A stretch of 64,000 nucleotides of DNA from CBDCAS01 sp965214015 (GTDB lineage Bacteria > Pseudomonadota > Gammaproteobacteria > Coxiellales > Coxiellaceae). Where the stretch lies: assembly GCA_965214015.1 (NCBI GenBank), contig CBDCAS010000021.1, forward strand, positions 1 through 64,000, given 5' to 3'. This document shows, piece after piece, positions 1 through 7,830 of this stretch. The notes under the pieces are model-generated. The model did no database searches, was not told where the DNA came from, and worked only from the letters and a program-made list of their open reading frames with translations. Position 1 is the stretch's first letter. Every line of letters starts with the position of its first letter. The position numbers were made by a program, and so were the translations under genes.

Positions 1-442
1 CACCATATTCTGCTAGCAAACCACGTATTTGATTAACTAAGGCTGTTCTTTGCTTAACAATACGTGAACGTACTCGATGGATAGATTGAATATCTTGTTG
101 TTCAATACTTTTCATGGCAACAAATCGCATTGTTGGTCTTCTGACTGCTTCACAAATAGCTTCTGAATCTAAGGCGTCATTTTTATTGGATTTAACATAG
201 GGTTTAACAAATTGCGCTCCCATAATTTTTATGGTGTGTCCAAACTCAGTAAATTTCCTCGCCCAAAAGTTTGATCCTCCGCAGGCTTCTATACCAATCA
301 GACAAGGGGGTAAATTGGCAATGAATTCAGTTAATTTTTCCCGTGACACTTTTTTCTTGCAGCTAGGTTGTCCGTTCACATCAACACCATGTAGTTGAAA
401 AACATTCTTTGCTAGGTCTATGCCCAATGTAGTAATATCCAT
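1..442 (-). CDS. IS110-family transposase, N-terminal part (runs off the left edge)
   Basis: The minus strand has an open frame from ATG at 440-442 to the window edge, about 147 codons. It begins MDITTLGIDLAKNVFQLHGV, the typical start of IS110 transposases, whose RuvC-like DEDD nuclease domain starts with the Asp in GIDLAKN. A second acidic site lies in LIGIEACGGSNFWAR near residue 55, and another in NKNDALDSEAICEAVRRP near residue 90. The catalytic C-terminal serine region lies outside the window, so intactness cannot be judged. It borders the AT-rich biosynthetic operon and probably belongs to the history of that island. Confidence 0.9.
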   Translation of the reverse strand, partial: MDITTLGIDLAKNVFQLHGVDVNGQPSCKKKVSREKLTEFIANLPPCLIGIEACGGSNFWARKFTEFGHTIKIMGAQFVKPYVKSNKNDALDSEAICEAVRRPTMRFVAMKSIEQQDIQSIHRVRSRIVKQRTALVNQIRGLLAEYG

Positions 443-610
443 AATGGTTTCTCCACTTTTTGTTGAAGGATACATCAATCATCCTGGCTCATTACCAAGC
501 CTGTTTAAAGGGGGTAGGGACCATTCCATTAGTACCAATTTATTAGTCAAAAAACATTCCTTCAGGGAATTGTCAATGCGTAAGCCTTATTACCCTAGAT
601 TTCAACAGAC
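443..610 (-). other. Non-coding left end of the IS110 element (possible bridge RNA region)
   Basis: This stretch directly upstream of the IS110 transposase start has no convincing gene. In characterised IS110 elements the non-coding end upstream of the transposase encodes a structured bridge RNA that selects donor and target DNA. Position alone makes this the candidate. I could not fold it reliably or find the element boundary by eye, so the RNA call is inference. Confidence 0.25.
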
Positions 611-617
611 CTATAAT
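590..617 (+). promoter_or_regulatory. Possible sigma70 promoter for the biosynthetic operon
   Basis: A perfect TATAAT lies at 612-617. A poor -35 match (TTACCC at 590-595) lies 16 bases upstream. It precedes the first gene of the leu-like operon by about 90 bases. The surroundings are so AT-rich that a chance TATAAT is quite possible. Confidence 0.25.
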
Positions 618-695
618 TATAGACTTTAAAATTGTAATATGTTTTAATATGGTGTTCAAATTTTGATAAAATATGATTTATATTCAATGTTTTAC

Positions 696-701
696 AAGGA
701 G
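696..701 (+). promoter_or_regulatory. Ribosome binding site that sets a TTG start
   Basis: AAGGAG at 696-701 sits seven bases before TTG at 709. The in-frame ATG at 673 has no comparable site, so TTG 709 is the better start for the dehydrogenase gene. Confidence 0.6.
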
Positions 702-708
702 TAATATA

Positions 709-1788
709 TTGAACAAAGATTTAGATCACACATCAATTAAAATAAGACAAATATTTATTCCTAATTTTGAAAAAGTTATTTTATTTGATGACAATAAAAA
801 TAATATTGAAGGTATCATTGTCATTCATGACACTACATTTGGGCCTGCATTAGGTGGGTGTCGTATTCATTATTATAATCGATTTTCATTAGGATTGGAT
901 GACGCCTTATCATTAGCACAAAAAATGACCTATAAAAATGCACTTATGTCTTTACCATTTGGTGGTGGGAAGGCTGTGTTTTTTTCTAACCATAATGTTG
1001 AAAAAATTTTTTATTTCAATGTATTAGCTAAAGTATTAAATAAGCTTTCTGGTGAATATATAACTACTGATGATATGGGGTGCTCGGTGAATGATATGTC
1101 TTATTTAAGACAATTCACACCTTATGTAAGAGGTGAGCTTTATCAAGGGAAACAGATTACTGCTACTTCATTTGGATTGTATCAATCTATCAAAGCGACA
1201 CTATATAGTTGCGAAAGAAAAAATTCATTAAAAGGTATTAAAATTATTATTCAAGGTTTAGGTAAAGTGGGTTTTCCTCTTTGTCAATATTTATATAAAG
1301 AAAATTGTAAGCTTTATGTTGATGACCTAGATCCTACTTTAGTTAGTAAAGCAGTAAAATATTTTAATGCAACTTCTATTTCATTAGAAAAATTGAATAA
1401 GCAATCGGTAGATTTTTTTTGTCCTTGCGCAGTTGGAGGTATTATTAATAAGACATTGTTATCAAAATTACAGGTTCGTTATATTGTTAGTGGTGCAAAC
1501 AATCCATTAACTAATGATTCTTTAGCAGATTACTTACATGACAAAGGTATTGTTTATTTGCCAGATTATTTGTGTAATGCAGGTGGAGTTTTGGATATTG
1601 CTTGTGAAGGTAATAATTATTGTGAGCAGATAGTATTTAAAAAAGTATCCAAGATTTATTCATGGGTTACTAGTATATTAGAGCAATCTAAACTAAAAAA
1701 ACAATCACCATTAACCATTGCAAATCAAATTGTTAATAAAAAATTAGTTAAAAATAAATTAAATAAAAAGGTATTTCATCATGCCTAA
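709..1788 (+). CDS. Leucine/valine/phenylalanine dehydrogenase-like enzyme
   Basis: This protein of about 359 residues belongs to the Glu/Leu/Phe/Val dehydrogenase family, which interconverts branched-chain or aromatic 2-oxoacids and L-amino acids with NAD(H). The substrate-binding segment GPALGGCRI, the catalytic stretch KMTYKNALMSLPFGGGK, and TTDDMGCSVNDM are near residues 45-130. A Rossmann motif IQGLGKVGFPLCQ follows, with an acidic end (DDLDP) consistent with NAD. SGANNPL and GGVLDIACEG match the family C-terminal part. The start is taken at TTG 709 because of the AAGGAG upstream; ATG 673 is an alternative. It is the first gene of the operon and overlaps the next frame by eight bases. 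The physiological substrate is not evident; the context suggests the oxoacid made by the downstream genes. Confidence 0.85.
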   Translation: MNKDLDHTSIKIRQIFIPNFEKVILFDDNKNNIEGIIVIHDTTFGPALGGCRIHYYNRFSLGLDDALSLAQKMTYKNALMSLPFGGGKAVFFSNHNVEKIFYFNVLAKVLNKLSGEYITTDDMGCSVNDMSYLRQFTPYVRGELYQGKQITATSFGLYQSIKATLYSCERKNSLKGIKIIIQGLGKVGFPLCQYLYKENCKLYVDDLDPTLVSKAVKYFNATSISLEKLNKQSVDFFCPCAVGGIINKTLLSKLQVRYIVSGANNPLTNDSLADYLHDKGIVYLPDYLCNAGGVLDIACEGNNYCEQIVFKKVSKIYSWVTSILEQSKLKKQSPLTIANQIVNKKLVKNKLNKKVFHHA

Positions 1789-2195
1789 AGTCAATAAAAT
1801 AAATTTAATTGAGGTGAATTTTAAAGATATTAAGCATATTGGGCCGTACAATAGTAATTCAGAACGATTTCTTTGTACAGCAGAGGATTTTTCTGATATC
1901 TTTCCTTTAAAATTAAGAAAAATAATTAGGCAATTTTCGCGTTATAGTCATCGTGATGGTTATCTTTTGGTACGAACATCTGGATTTGCATTTCAATTTG
2001 ATTGAAAAGTATGATCGAGAAACTTATCAATCTTGCATAAATAATTTAATTTTAGAAGAGCCAACTATTGAACCAAGAGTATCACCATATATGAGATCAA
2101 CGATTTGGCAACATAATTTAACTAGTGTATCTTTAGATAGAATTGAAATTTTTAATAAAGATAATAAAAGGTTAACAAGACGATCATCTATTTAA
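1781..2195 (+). pseudogene. Broken gene in two frames, possibly an Fe(II)/2-oxoglutarate oxygenase remnant
   Basis: The frame from ATG 1781 encodes 74 residues and stops at 2005. Coding-like sequence then continues in another frame to 2195 (LIEKYDRETYQSCINNL onwards). The first part contains KIIRQFSRYSHRDGYLLVR, which recalls the N-terminal part of clavaminate synthase-like or TauD-like oxygenases, where a similar dG-llvR segment occurs. The two parts total about 140 residues against 300 or more in that family. No HxD...H iron triad is visible, so the catalytic core appears deleted. The family assignment is tentative; the broken state is clearer. It lies between the dehydrogenase and the leuB-like gene and probably once contributed to the same pathway. 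Confidence 0.4.
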
Positions 2196-2221
2196 TATTA
2201 TAATAAGGAGTTTTAAGAAAA

Positions 2222-3277
2222 TTGTATGAATTATTAATAATGCCAGGAGAAGGAATCGGTTTAGAAATAATACCTCAAGCTATGCGTGTTATTGAAAAAA
2301 TAAATAATAAATTTAATATCGAAGTACTTTGTACAAATTATGAGATAGGAGAATTGTGCTATAAAAAACATGGATATCATCTTCCTCCTGAAGCAGCCAG
2401 GCATTGTAAGCAATTGATGGAAAAAGATAATGCTGCTATACTGTTTGGTGCAGTTTCAGATGAGCCAATTGGATTAATTCGAAAAAATTATGATCTTTTT
2501 GCCAATATAAGACCTATAAAAATTATGAAATCATTAAAATCAAAATGTCGATTAAATATTAATAATTTTCATGATATTGATATCTGTATTGTTAGAGAGC
2601 TTACATCTGGCATCTATTATGGTAGAGAAATGACAGGAGTTAATGCGCAGTGTATCCGCTATGCATCGCAAGAAATGTATTATGATGAACTGGAGATTGA
2701 AAGGATAACTTATATTGCATTTAAGCTGGCACTAATGCGAAAAAATAAAGTTACATTAGTTCATAAAAGTAATTCTATAAAAAATGTATTTAATTTATGG
2801 TTATATGTGTGTAACAAAATATCTAAAAAATTCCCATTGGTTCAGTTTAATGACATATATGTTGACAATATGGCAATGCAGATGATACTAAACCCAACAC
2901 AATTTGATGTAGTACTCTGTGCTAATTTATTTGGTGATATTTTAAGTGATTTAGGTGCAGGTATTGTTGGTTCAATTGGTGTTTTAGCTTCGATTAGTCA
3001 AAATGAAAAAGGATTTTCATTGTATGAAGGTATTGGTGGAACAGCACCAGATATTTGTGGCCATAGAAAAGCTAATCCAATTTCTGCAATTCTATCAGTA
3101 GCACTATTCTATCAACATACTGTCAGAATGCCACATATTGCTAATTTTATTGAAAAAGCGATAAATGAAGCACTTAAAAAATTTAGGACAGAAGATATTT
3201 CTGATATTAATTGTCATACCGTTACAACATCACAAATGACAGATCAAATACTCTACCAACTGGATTCACTGTTGTGA
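2222..3277 (+). CDS. 3-isopropylmalate dehydrogenase-like oxidative decarboxylase (LeuB family)
   Basis: The product (351 residues) belongs to the isocitrate/isopropylmalate dehydrogenase family, which oxidises and decarboxylates a 3-alkylmalate to a 2-oxoacid using NAD. It opens with LLIMPGEGIGLEIIPQAM (the PGDGIG motif), then NIRPIK and IVRELTSGIYYGR with the catalytic Tyr. The metal-binding Asp residues are in NLFGDILSDLGAG, and the cofactor segment is GGTAPDICGHRKANP. The usual GAVGGP is GAVSDEP, so the substrate pocket may differ from true LeuB. The start is TTG 2222, eleven bases after AAGGAG at 2205-2210; the first in-frame ATG would cut the first beta strand. The stop overlaps the proposed GTG start of the aminotransferase gene. 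Confidence 0.85.
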   Translation: MYELLIMPGEGIGLEIIPQAMRVIEKINNKFNIEVLCTNYEIGELCYKKHGYHLPPEAARHCKQLMEKDNAAILFGAVSDEPIGLIRKNYDLFANIRPIKIMKSLKSKCRLNINNFHDIDICIVRELTSGIYYGREMTGVNAQCIRYASQEMYYDELEIERITYIAFKLALMRKNKVTLVHKSNSIKNVFNLWLYVCNKISKKFPLVQFNDIYVDNMAMQMILNPTQFDVVLCANLFGDILSDLGAGIVGSIGVLASISQNEKGFSLYEGIGGTAPDICGHRKANPISAILSVALFYQHTVRMPHIANFIEKAINEALKKFRTEDISDINCHTVTTSQMTDQILYQLDSLL

Positions 3278-4145
3278 TAGTAAAAAAGAAGAATAAAAAT
3301 TTAGGTTATTTGAATGGAAATTTTTCCCCAATTAATAAATTAAAAATATCACCATTTGATCGAGGTTTTTTATTTGGAGATAGTGTTTATGAAAGTATTC
3401 CTGTATATTATAATGCACCACGTAATCTTTCAGATCATCTTTTGCGTTTAAGAAAAAATCTCGATTACTTATGTATCAAACTACCATTGAGTGATAGAGA
3501 TATTTCTAAAATCATTGAGACGCTGATTAAAAAAAATAAATTTGAGCACCAATATATTTATTGTCAAATCACACGTGGTAATAATGGTTTAAAGCGATCT
3601 CATATTTTCCCGAAATTTAAAAATAAATCAACTGTATTTATGATAGGCCAGCCAATTAGCTTGTTGAATCGGGATAAAATTACAGGGTATAATGCTATTA
3701 CTTTTCCTGATATTCGTTGGAAATATACTTCTATAAAAACCACTAACTTACTTCCTAATGTGTTACAAATTAATAAAGCAATTTTAAGTAATGCTTATGA
3801 AGGAATTTATATAAAAAATGATTTGGTTATTGAAGGAACTGTAAGCAATATTTTTTTAGTAAAAGAAGGTAAAATATTAACATCAGAAATACAAGAAAGT
3901 ATGATTAATGGAATTACAAGAAAAATTATTTTAGAAATTGCTACTAATAATAACATTTCATGTGAAATTAGAAAGATTAATAAGAATGAAATTTGGGCAG
4001 CAGATGAAATATGTTCACAAATTCAATAGAAGGATTATCACCTATTATTTCAGTGAATAATCAACCAATATCTGATGGGAAAGTAGGGCCAATTTTCTAC
4101 AATTTTTTTGGTTATTATCTCAATTATATATTGAAACTAAAATAG
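3274..4145 (+). pseudogene. Class IV PLP aminotransferase (D-amino acid/branched-chain type), frameshifted near the 3' end
   Basis: The main frame encodes a class IV aminotransferase: GYLNGNFSPINKLKISPFDR, FLFGDSVYESIPVY, TTNLLPNVLQINKA (PLP-lysine region), and EGTVSNIFLVKEGKILT. Such enzymes transfer amino groups between amino acids and 2-oxoacids; the sequence looks closer to D-amino acid aminotransferases than to IlvE. The frame stops at 4029, just after EIWAADE. The family C-terminus continues in another frame from 4011 to 4145 (MFTNSIEGLSPIISVNNQPI, SDGKVGP). Removing two bases (AT, 4009-4010) would restore ADEMFTNS, so a 2-bp AT duplication has broken the gene. GTG 3274 overlaps the leuB-like stop as GTGA and is the likely start. 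The truncated protein lacks about 45 C-terminal residues that close the PLP site. Confidence 0.75.
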
Positions 4146-4158
4146 GACATAGAAATTA

Positions 4159-5400
4159 ATGAAAGCTGAAGATTTTATTTATAATTGGAATCAAATAGAA
4201 AAAGATCAAATTTTTAGTAATATACAAATTGAGGACGATACTATACGTGACGGATTACAAGGTACTTTTTTAACCAGACCTAATTTAAAGCAAAAATTAG
4301 AATTAATTCAACAAACCATTAATATTGGTATCCAGCAAGCCATGCTTGGATTTCCTGCTGCATCTAACGTTGAATTTCATGAAGCTTCGAAAATACTATC
4401 TTATTTAGATGATAAACAGCTTCCTTTAGATGTATATTTTTTAGCCCGTGCAAAAGAATCTGATGTTAATCCCATTATAAAACTACATCAAAAATCAAAT
4501 AGAAATGTCTGCGCTGATTTCTTTATTGGTATAAGTCAGTTGCGTTGCTTGGTTGAAAAATGGGATTTTCCTATGATATTACATACATGTGAAAATGTAG
4601 TAAATTACTTAAATAAACATAAAACTCCTTTCTCAATATCTCTTGAAGATGTTAGTCGAGCAGACCCTGAGTCAATAGAAAAAATTATTACATTATGTTT
4701 ACGTAAAAAAGCTAAAAGAATTACATTATGTGATACTGTTGGCGCAATGACGCCCAAAGGAACTAGAAATCTAATTAATTTTGTTAAACAGATTTTTCAT
4801 GATCATCAAGAAAATGATGTAATATTAGGTTGGCATGGACATAATGATAATGGATTAGTTATGGCTAATGCTATTGCAGCAATTGAATCTGGTATTAATT
4901 TTATTAGTGGTACATTTATAGGTATTGGAGAACGTGCTGGAAATATCCCTTTGGAACAAATTATTTTATTTTTATATCAGCAATATAATCAATTATTTTG
5001 TTTGAAACATGTAGTACAATATTGTCAAAAACTATCCAAGATAGTTAATCATCCTATCCCATTTAATGCACCAATTACTGGTCGACAAGTATTTTCAACT
5101 GCTACTGGAACTCATGCCAGTGCAATTGTAAAAGCAGCAAAAATTGGTATTGACTTTGAAGATTTAATTTTTTCAAGCGTACCTGCAACTAAAGTGGGGA
5201 GGCGACAAGAAATTTACTTAAATCATAACAGTGGTACAGCTAATGCAGCTTATGTTCTAGATAAACTTGGTATTGAAAAAAACTCTGATAATATAAAAAA
5301 TGTGTTAAAAAATTCTAAAAATAAAAATTCATTATTAACTGAAGAAGATATTTTAAAACAATTTTTACATGGAGAAATTTTTGAAAAAAATAATAGCTAA
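4159..5400 (+). CDS. 2-isopropylmalate/homocitrate synthase-like enzyme (HMGL/DRE-TIM family)
   Basis: The protein (413 residues) is a DRE-TIM metallolyase-type acyltransferase that condenses acetyl-CoA with a 2-oxoacid. The DDTIRDG motif is near residue 30, SLEDVSRADPE near 165, CDTVGAMTP near 190, the metal-binding HGHNDNG near 225, and GIGERAGN near 255. It is shorter than bacterial LeuA (about 510-570 residues). The C-terminal part after residue 300 is not the classical LeuA allosteric domain, so feedback control by leucine is unlikely. Size and motifs resemble NifV-type homocitrate synthases and secondary-metabolism alkylmalate synthases. The oxoacid substrate cannot be read from the sequence. 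Its 3' end overlaps the LeuD-like gene. Confidence 0.8.
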   Translation: MKAEDFIYNWNQIEKDQIFSNIQIEDDTIRDGLQGTFLTRPNLKQKLELIQQTINIGIQQAMLGFPAASNVEFHEASKILSYLDDKQLPLDVYFLARAKESDVNPIIKLHQKSNRNVCADFFIGISQLRCLVEKWDFPMILHTCENVVNYLNKHKTPFSISLEDVSRADPESIEKIITLCLRKKAKRITLCDTVGAMTPKGTRNLINFVKQIFHDHQENDVILGWHGHNDNGLVMANAIAAIESGINFISGTFIGIGERAGNIPLEQIILFLYQQYNQLFCLKHVVQYCQKLSKIVNHPIPFNAPITGRQVFSTATGTHASAIVKAAKIGIDFEDLIFSSVPATKVGRRQEIYLNHNSGTANAAYVLDKLGIEKNSDNIKNVLKNSKNKNSLLTEEDILKQFLHGEIFEKNNS

Positions 5401-5887
5401 AGCTTTTTATTGTGGTGACTACATCAACACTGATGTGATTAGTCCTGGACGATTTGAACCTTATCAAGGTCCAAATCATTTGGCAAGTATTGCACTTATT
5501 GATTATGATTCGATACCACCCTTTATTGATCCTAATTTAAAGAGGTCACCATACGGTATCATATTTGCCGGTGTTGAATTTGGTTGTGGATCAAGCAGAG
5601 AAACAGCACCTCAAGCTTTATATTATGCAGGTGTAAGAGTAATTATTGCTAAATCTTTTGCTCGAATATTTTTCAGAAACTGTATCAATATGGGATTGAT
5701 CTATCCTATCATTTATAACCATCCGTTTACACAAGGAATAATTGGTCATACAGTATCAATTGATTTAAAGAAACAGTTTTTTATAGTACAAAATCAAGAA
5801 TATCACTATCAAAATCTCGGTGATATTGAAGCCATTATTTCTGCTGGAGGATTAATCAATTATACAAAAAGAAGTTTAGAAATATGA
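5381..5887 (+). CDS. 3-isopropylmalate dehydratase small subunit-like (LeuD family)
   Basis: This protein of about 168 residues is the swivel-domain subunit of an aconitase-family dehydratase that isomerises 2- to 3-alkylmalate. Hallmarks are GDYINTDVISPGRF at the N-terminus and FGCGSSRETAPQAL, which carries the substrate-binding loop. The start is placed at TTG 5381, six bases after GGAG at 5371-5374, because LeuD proteins normally begin at the sequence KKIIAKAF. ATG 5369 would add four residues and has no separate ribosome site. It overlaps the end of the synthase gene by about 20 bases and the start of the large-subunit gene by four, so the two dehydratase subunits are translationally coupled. 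Confidence 0.85.
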   Translation: MKKIIAKAFYCGDYINTDVISPGRFEPYQGPNHLASIALIDYDSIPPFIDPNLKRSPYGIIFAGVEFGCGSSRETAPQALYYAGVRVIIAKSFARIFFRNCINMGLIYPIIYNHPFTQGIIGHTVSIDLKKQFFIVQNQEYHYQNLGDIEAIISAGGLINYTKRSLEI

Positions 5888-7161
5888 ACAAACTATATCA
5901 AAGTATGACTCATAAAATTTTAGCGAGAGCTTCTGGATTAAAAACTGTTGAAAGTGGTCAAATTATTACTGCTAATGTCGATATGTGTTTCACACATGAT
6001 CCTGTGTTAAAAGATTTAGCATATCTGTTTTATAAAGAGTTTGGAAATAATGCTAAAGTATGGGATACCAATCGGATAGCACTTTTTCAAGATCATTTAG
6101 TGCCATCTAAGGACTATGCTAGTCGCAATCTTGGTATGGCCATGGATAAGTTTGTTCGTGAACAATCTATTGCTCATTATTATCCATATGGGTGTAATTA
6201 TGGTGTCTGTCATACTGTCATGTGTGAGAATGGCCATGTGAAACCTGGTGAAGTTATTGTAGGGACAGATTCACATTCTGTTACTTACGGAGCATTAAAT
6301 GCCTTTGGTACTGGCGTAGGTATTATTGATCTATTAAATGTGTTTTATACAGGTAAACTTTGGTTCAGAGTCCCTGATGTTCTTCAGGTATGCGTTACTG
6401 GTCAATTTAAACCATATGTAACTGCTAAAGATCTTATTTTAACTTTATTGAAAGATATCCATATGGATGGAGCATCAAATATGAGTATTGAATTTATGGG
6501 AGATACTATCGATAATATGTCAGCAGAAGAACGAATAACTTTATGTAATATGTCTGTAGAAGCAGGAGCAAAGAATGCTATAATGACATTATCTGAATCA
6601 GCTAAATCTTATCTTAAAAAGCATGCAAATATTGATCAGTTTGAGTTAGAAGTGACAACAGATCAATCTTACCAATATAAAAATTCAATATCTTACTTCG
6701 CTAACGATATTAGGCCAATGGTAGCCTATCCACATTCACCGGATAATGTTTTTTCACTTGAAGAAACTAAGCAGAAGAAAATTAAAGTTGATCAAGTATA
6801 TGTAGGATCATGTACTGGTGGAAAATTAACTGATATAAAAATGGTACATAAAATTATAAAAGATAATAGAGTTGCATCTAATGTAAGATTAATAATTGTA
6901 CCTGCTTCAATGAAGATTTATAAACAAATATCTCAAACTGATATTCTTGTTGATTTATTAAAAGCAGGCGCAGTCGTTGAATCACCAGGTTGTAAAGCAT
7001 GTTATGGTGCTCACGGTGGTGTATTAGGTGATAATGAAGTATGTTTATCAACAACTAATCGTAATTTTAGAGGTCGTATGGGTAATCCAAAATCTGATAT
7101 TTACCTTGCATCTCCATATGTTGCCGCTAAAACAGCTGTCTGCGGTTATATAACACTATAA
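5884..7161 (+). CDS. 3-isopropylmalate dehydratase large subunit-like (LeuC/homoaconitase family)
   Basis: The 425-residue product is the 4Fe-4S catalytic subunit partner of the preceding small subunit. It has ARASGLKTVESGQII at the N-terminus, VIVGTDSHSVTYGALNAFGTG near residue 125, and IEFMGDTI near 205. Cluster cysteines lie in VGSCTGGKLTDI and GCKACYGAHGG, followed by STTNRNFRGRMG. Length and motif pattern fit the shorter archaeal-type LeuC/homoaconitase group rather than the roughly 465-residue enteric LeuC. It is the last gene of the operon. Within 25 bases of its stop an IS6-type terminal repeat begins, so the island boundary has been reshaped by mobile DNA. Confidence 0.87.
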   Translation: MNKLYQSMTHKILARASGLKTVESGQIITANVDMCFTHDPVLKDLAYLFYKEFGNNAKVWDTNRIALFQDHLVPSKDYASRNLGMAMDKFVREQSIAHYYPYGCNYGVCHTVMCENGHVKPGEVIVGTDSHSVTYGALNAFGTGVGIIDLLNVFYTGKLWFRVPDVLQVCVTGQFKPYVTAKDLILTLLKDIHMDGASNMSIEFMGDTIDNMSAEERITLCNMSVEAGAKNAIMTLSESAKSYLKKHANIDQFELEVTTDQSYQYKNSISYFANDIRPMVAYPHSPDNVFSLEETKQKKIKVDQVYVGSCTGGKLTDIKMVHKIIKDNRVASNVRLIIVPASMKIYKQISQTDILVDLLKAGAVVESPGCKACYGAHGGVLGDNEVCLSTTNRNFRGRMGNPKSDIYLASPYVAAKTAVCGYITL

Positions 7162-7181
7162 CCTTTACTTTAATCGGCAGG

Positions 7182-7195
7182 GGTACTGTCGCAAA
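7182..7195 (+). repeat. IS6/IS26-type terminal inverted repeat (left end)
   Basis: GGTACTGTCGCAAA closely matches the IS26/IS6-family end GGCACTGTTGCAAA (two differences) and lies about 70 bases before an IS6 transposase start, as expected for this family. No matching right end was found nearby. Confidence 0.6.
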
Positions 7196-7267
7196 TTTAT
7201 TGATTTAGGGTTATAGTGAGTTTGATCTATTTTGCGATCAGCGATATTTGAATTAGCAGGATACCTC

Positions 7268-7450
7268 ATGATTAATTTCAAGTGGCGACATTTCCAAAAG
7301 CCACTTATTTTGGTGGCAGTGCGTTGTTATGTTGCCTATGCGCTTAGCTACCGGGATATTGAAGAGCTCATGTTAACCGATAGATTTAAGTCTGAAGAAA
7401 GAAGGGATTCGCAAAAAATCCAAGCGAAAATGCACGAAGTATTCGAATAA
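7268..7450 (+). pseudogene. IS6-family transposase, N-terminal remnant
   Basis: From ATG 7268 the frame encodes MINFKWRHFQKPLILVAVRC and YVAYALSYRDIEELM, the characteristic N-terminus of IS6/IS26 transposases. Similarity ends around base 7384. The last 20 codons look unrelated, and the frame stops at 7450, so the DDE catalytic core is gone. The frame is also open upstream to 7232, but those codons do not fit the family. It is a non-functional trace of the insertion that ended the leu-like island. Confidence 0.75.
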
Positions 7451-7717
7451 GTATTGTTTAAATAGAATACAAGTGGCGGCAAAACGAGCCTTCCGTAACA
7501 CTGGGCCTATTATAGCGTCATTCACTATTTTGTGAGGCTGAATAATCATCCCAGAGTAATCTTTTTTCTGGCCGAATCCCTATAACGTTTCCCGATGCGG
7601 CTTCGGGATGCGTAGCAGCAAAAACAATTTCACTAAATCAAACAAGGCAAAATTCATACTGTTCATGCCGTGTTTATGAGGTCCGGCCGGAATCCTGGTA
7701 AAAAAGGCTCAAATCTC
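7451..7717. other. Degenerate intergenic stretch without a recognisable gene
   Basis: No frame in this stretch gives a family I recognise. The minus strand has a weak open run complementary to the tail of the IS6 remnant, but no motif. It lies between two transposase fragments and is best read as decayed mobile DNA. Confidence 0.4.
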
Positions 7718-7830
7718 CTATTGACCCTCTAAATCATACTGAATTTCCTCAGCCTCTCTATTCATATCAACCGAAAATATCCCAAACCGATTAATATGTT
7801 CCGCCAATACGGTGAGAATTCTGATAAAAG
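7718..7830 (-). pseudogene. Tn3-family transposase, extreme C-terminal remnant with a frameshift
   Basis: The minus strand encodes LLSEFSPYWR and, after a one-base frame change, EHINRFGIFSVDMNREAEEI before a stop at 7718-7720. Tn3 TnpA proteins end with an L-SPY---HI-RFG-Y-LD pattern of this kind. The fragment therefore marks the end of a Tn3 element different from, and oppositely oriented to, the two copies at 10,008-14,122. It is cut exactly where the GGGGTAG repeat begins at 7830. Confidence 0.6.

Noticed and set aside
420..629. Open frame of 69 codons on the + strand
   Set aside because: It overlaps the start of the IS110 transposase on the other strand and has no recognisable motif or composition of a real protein.
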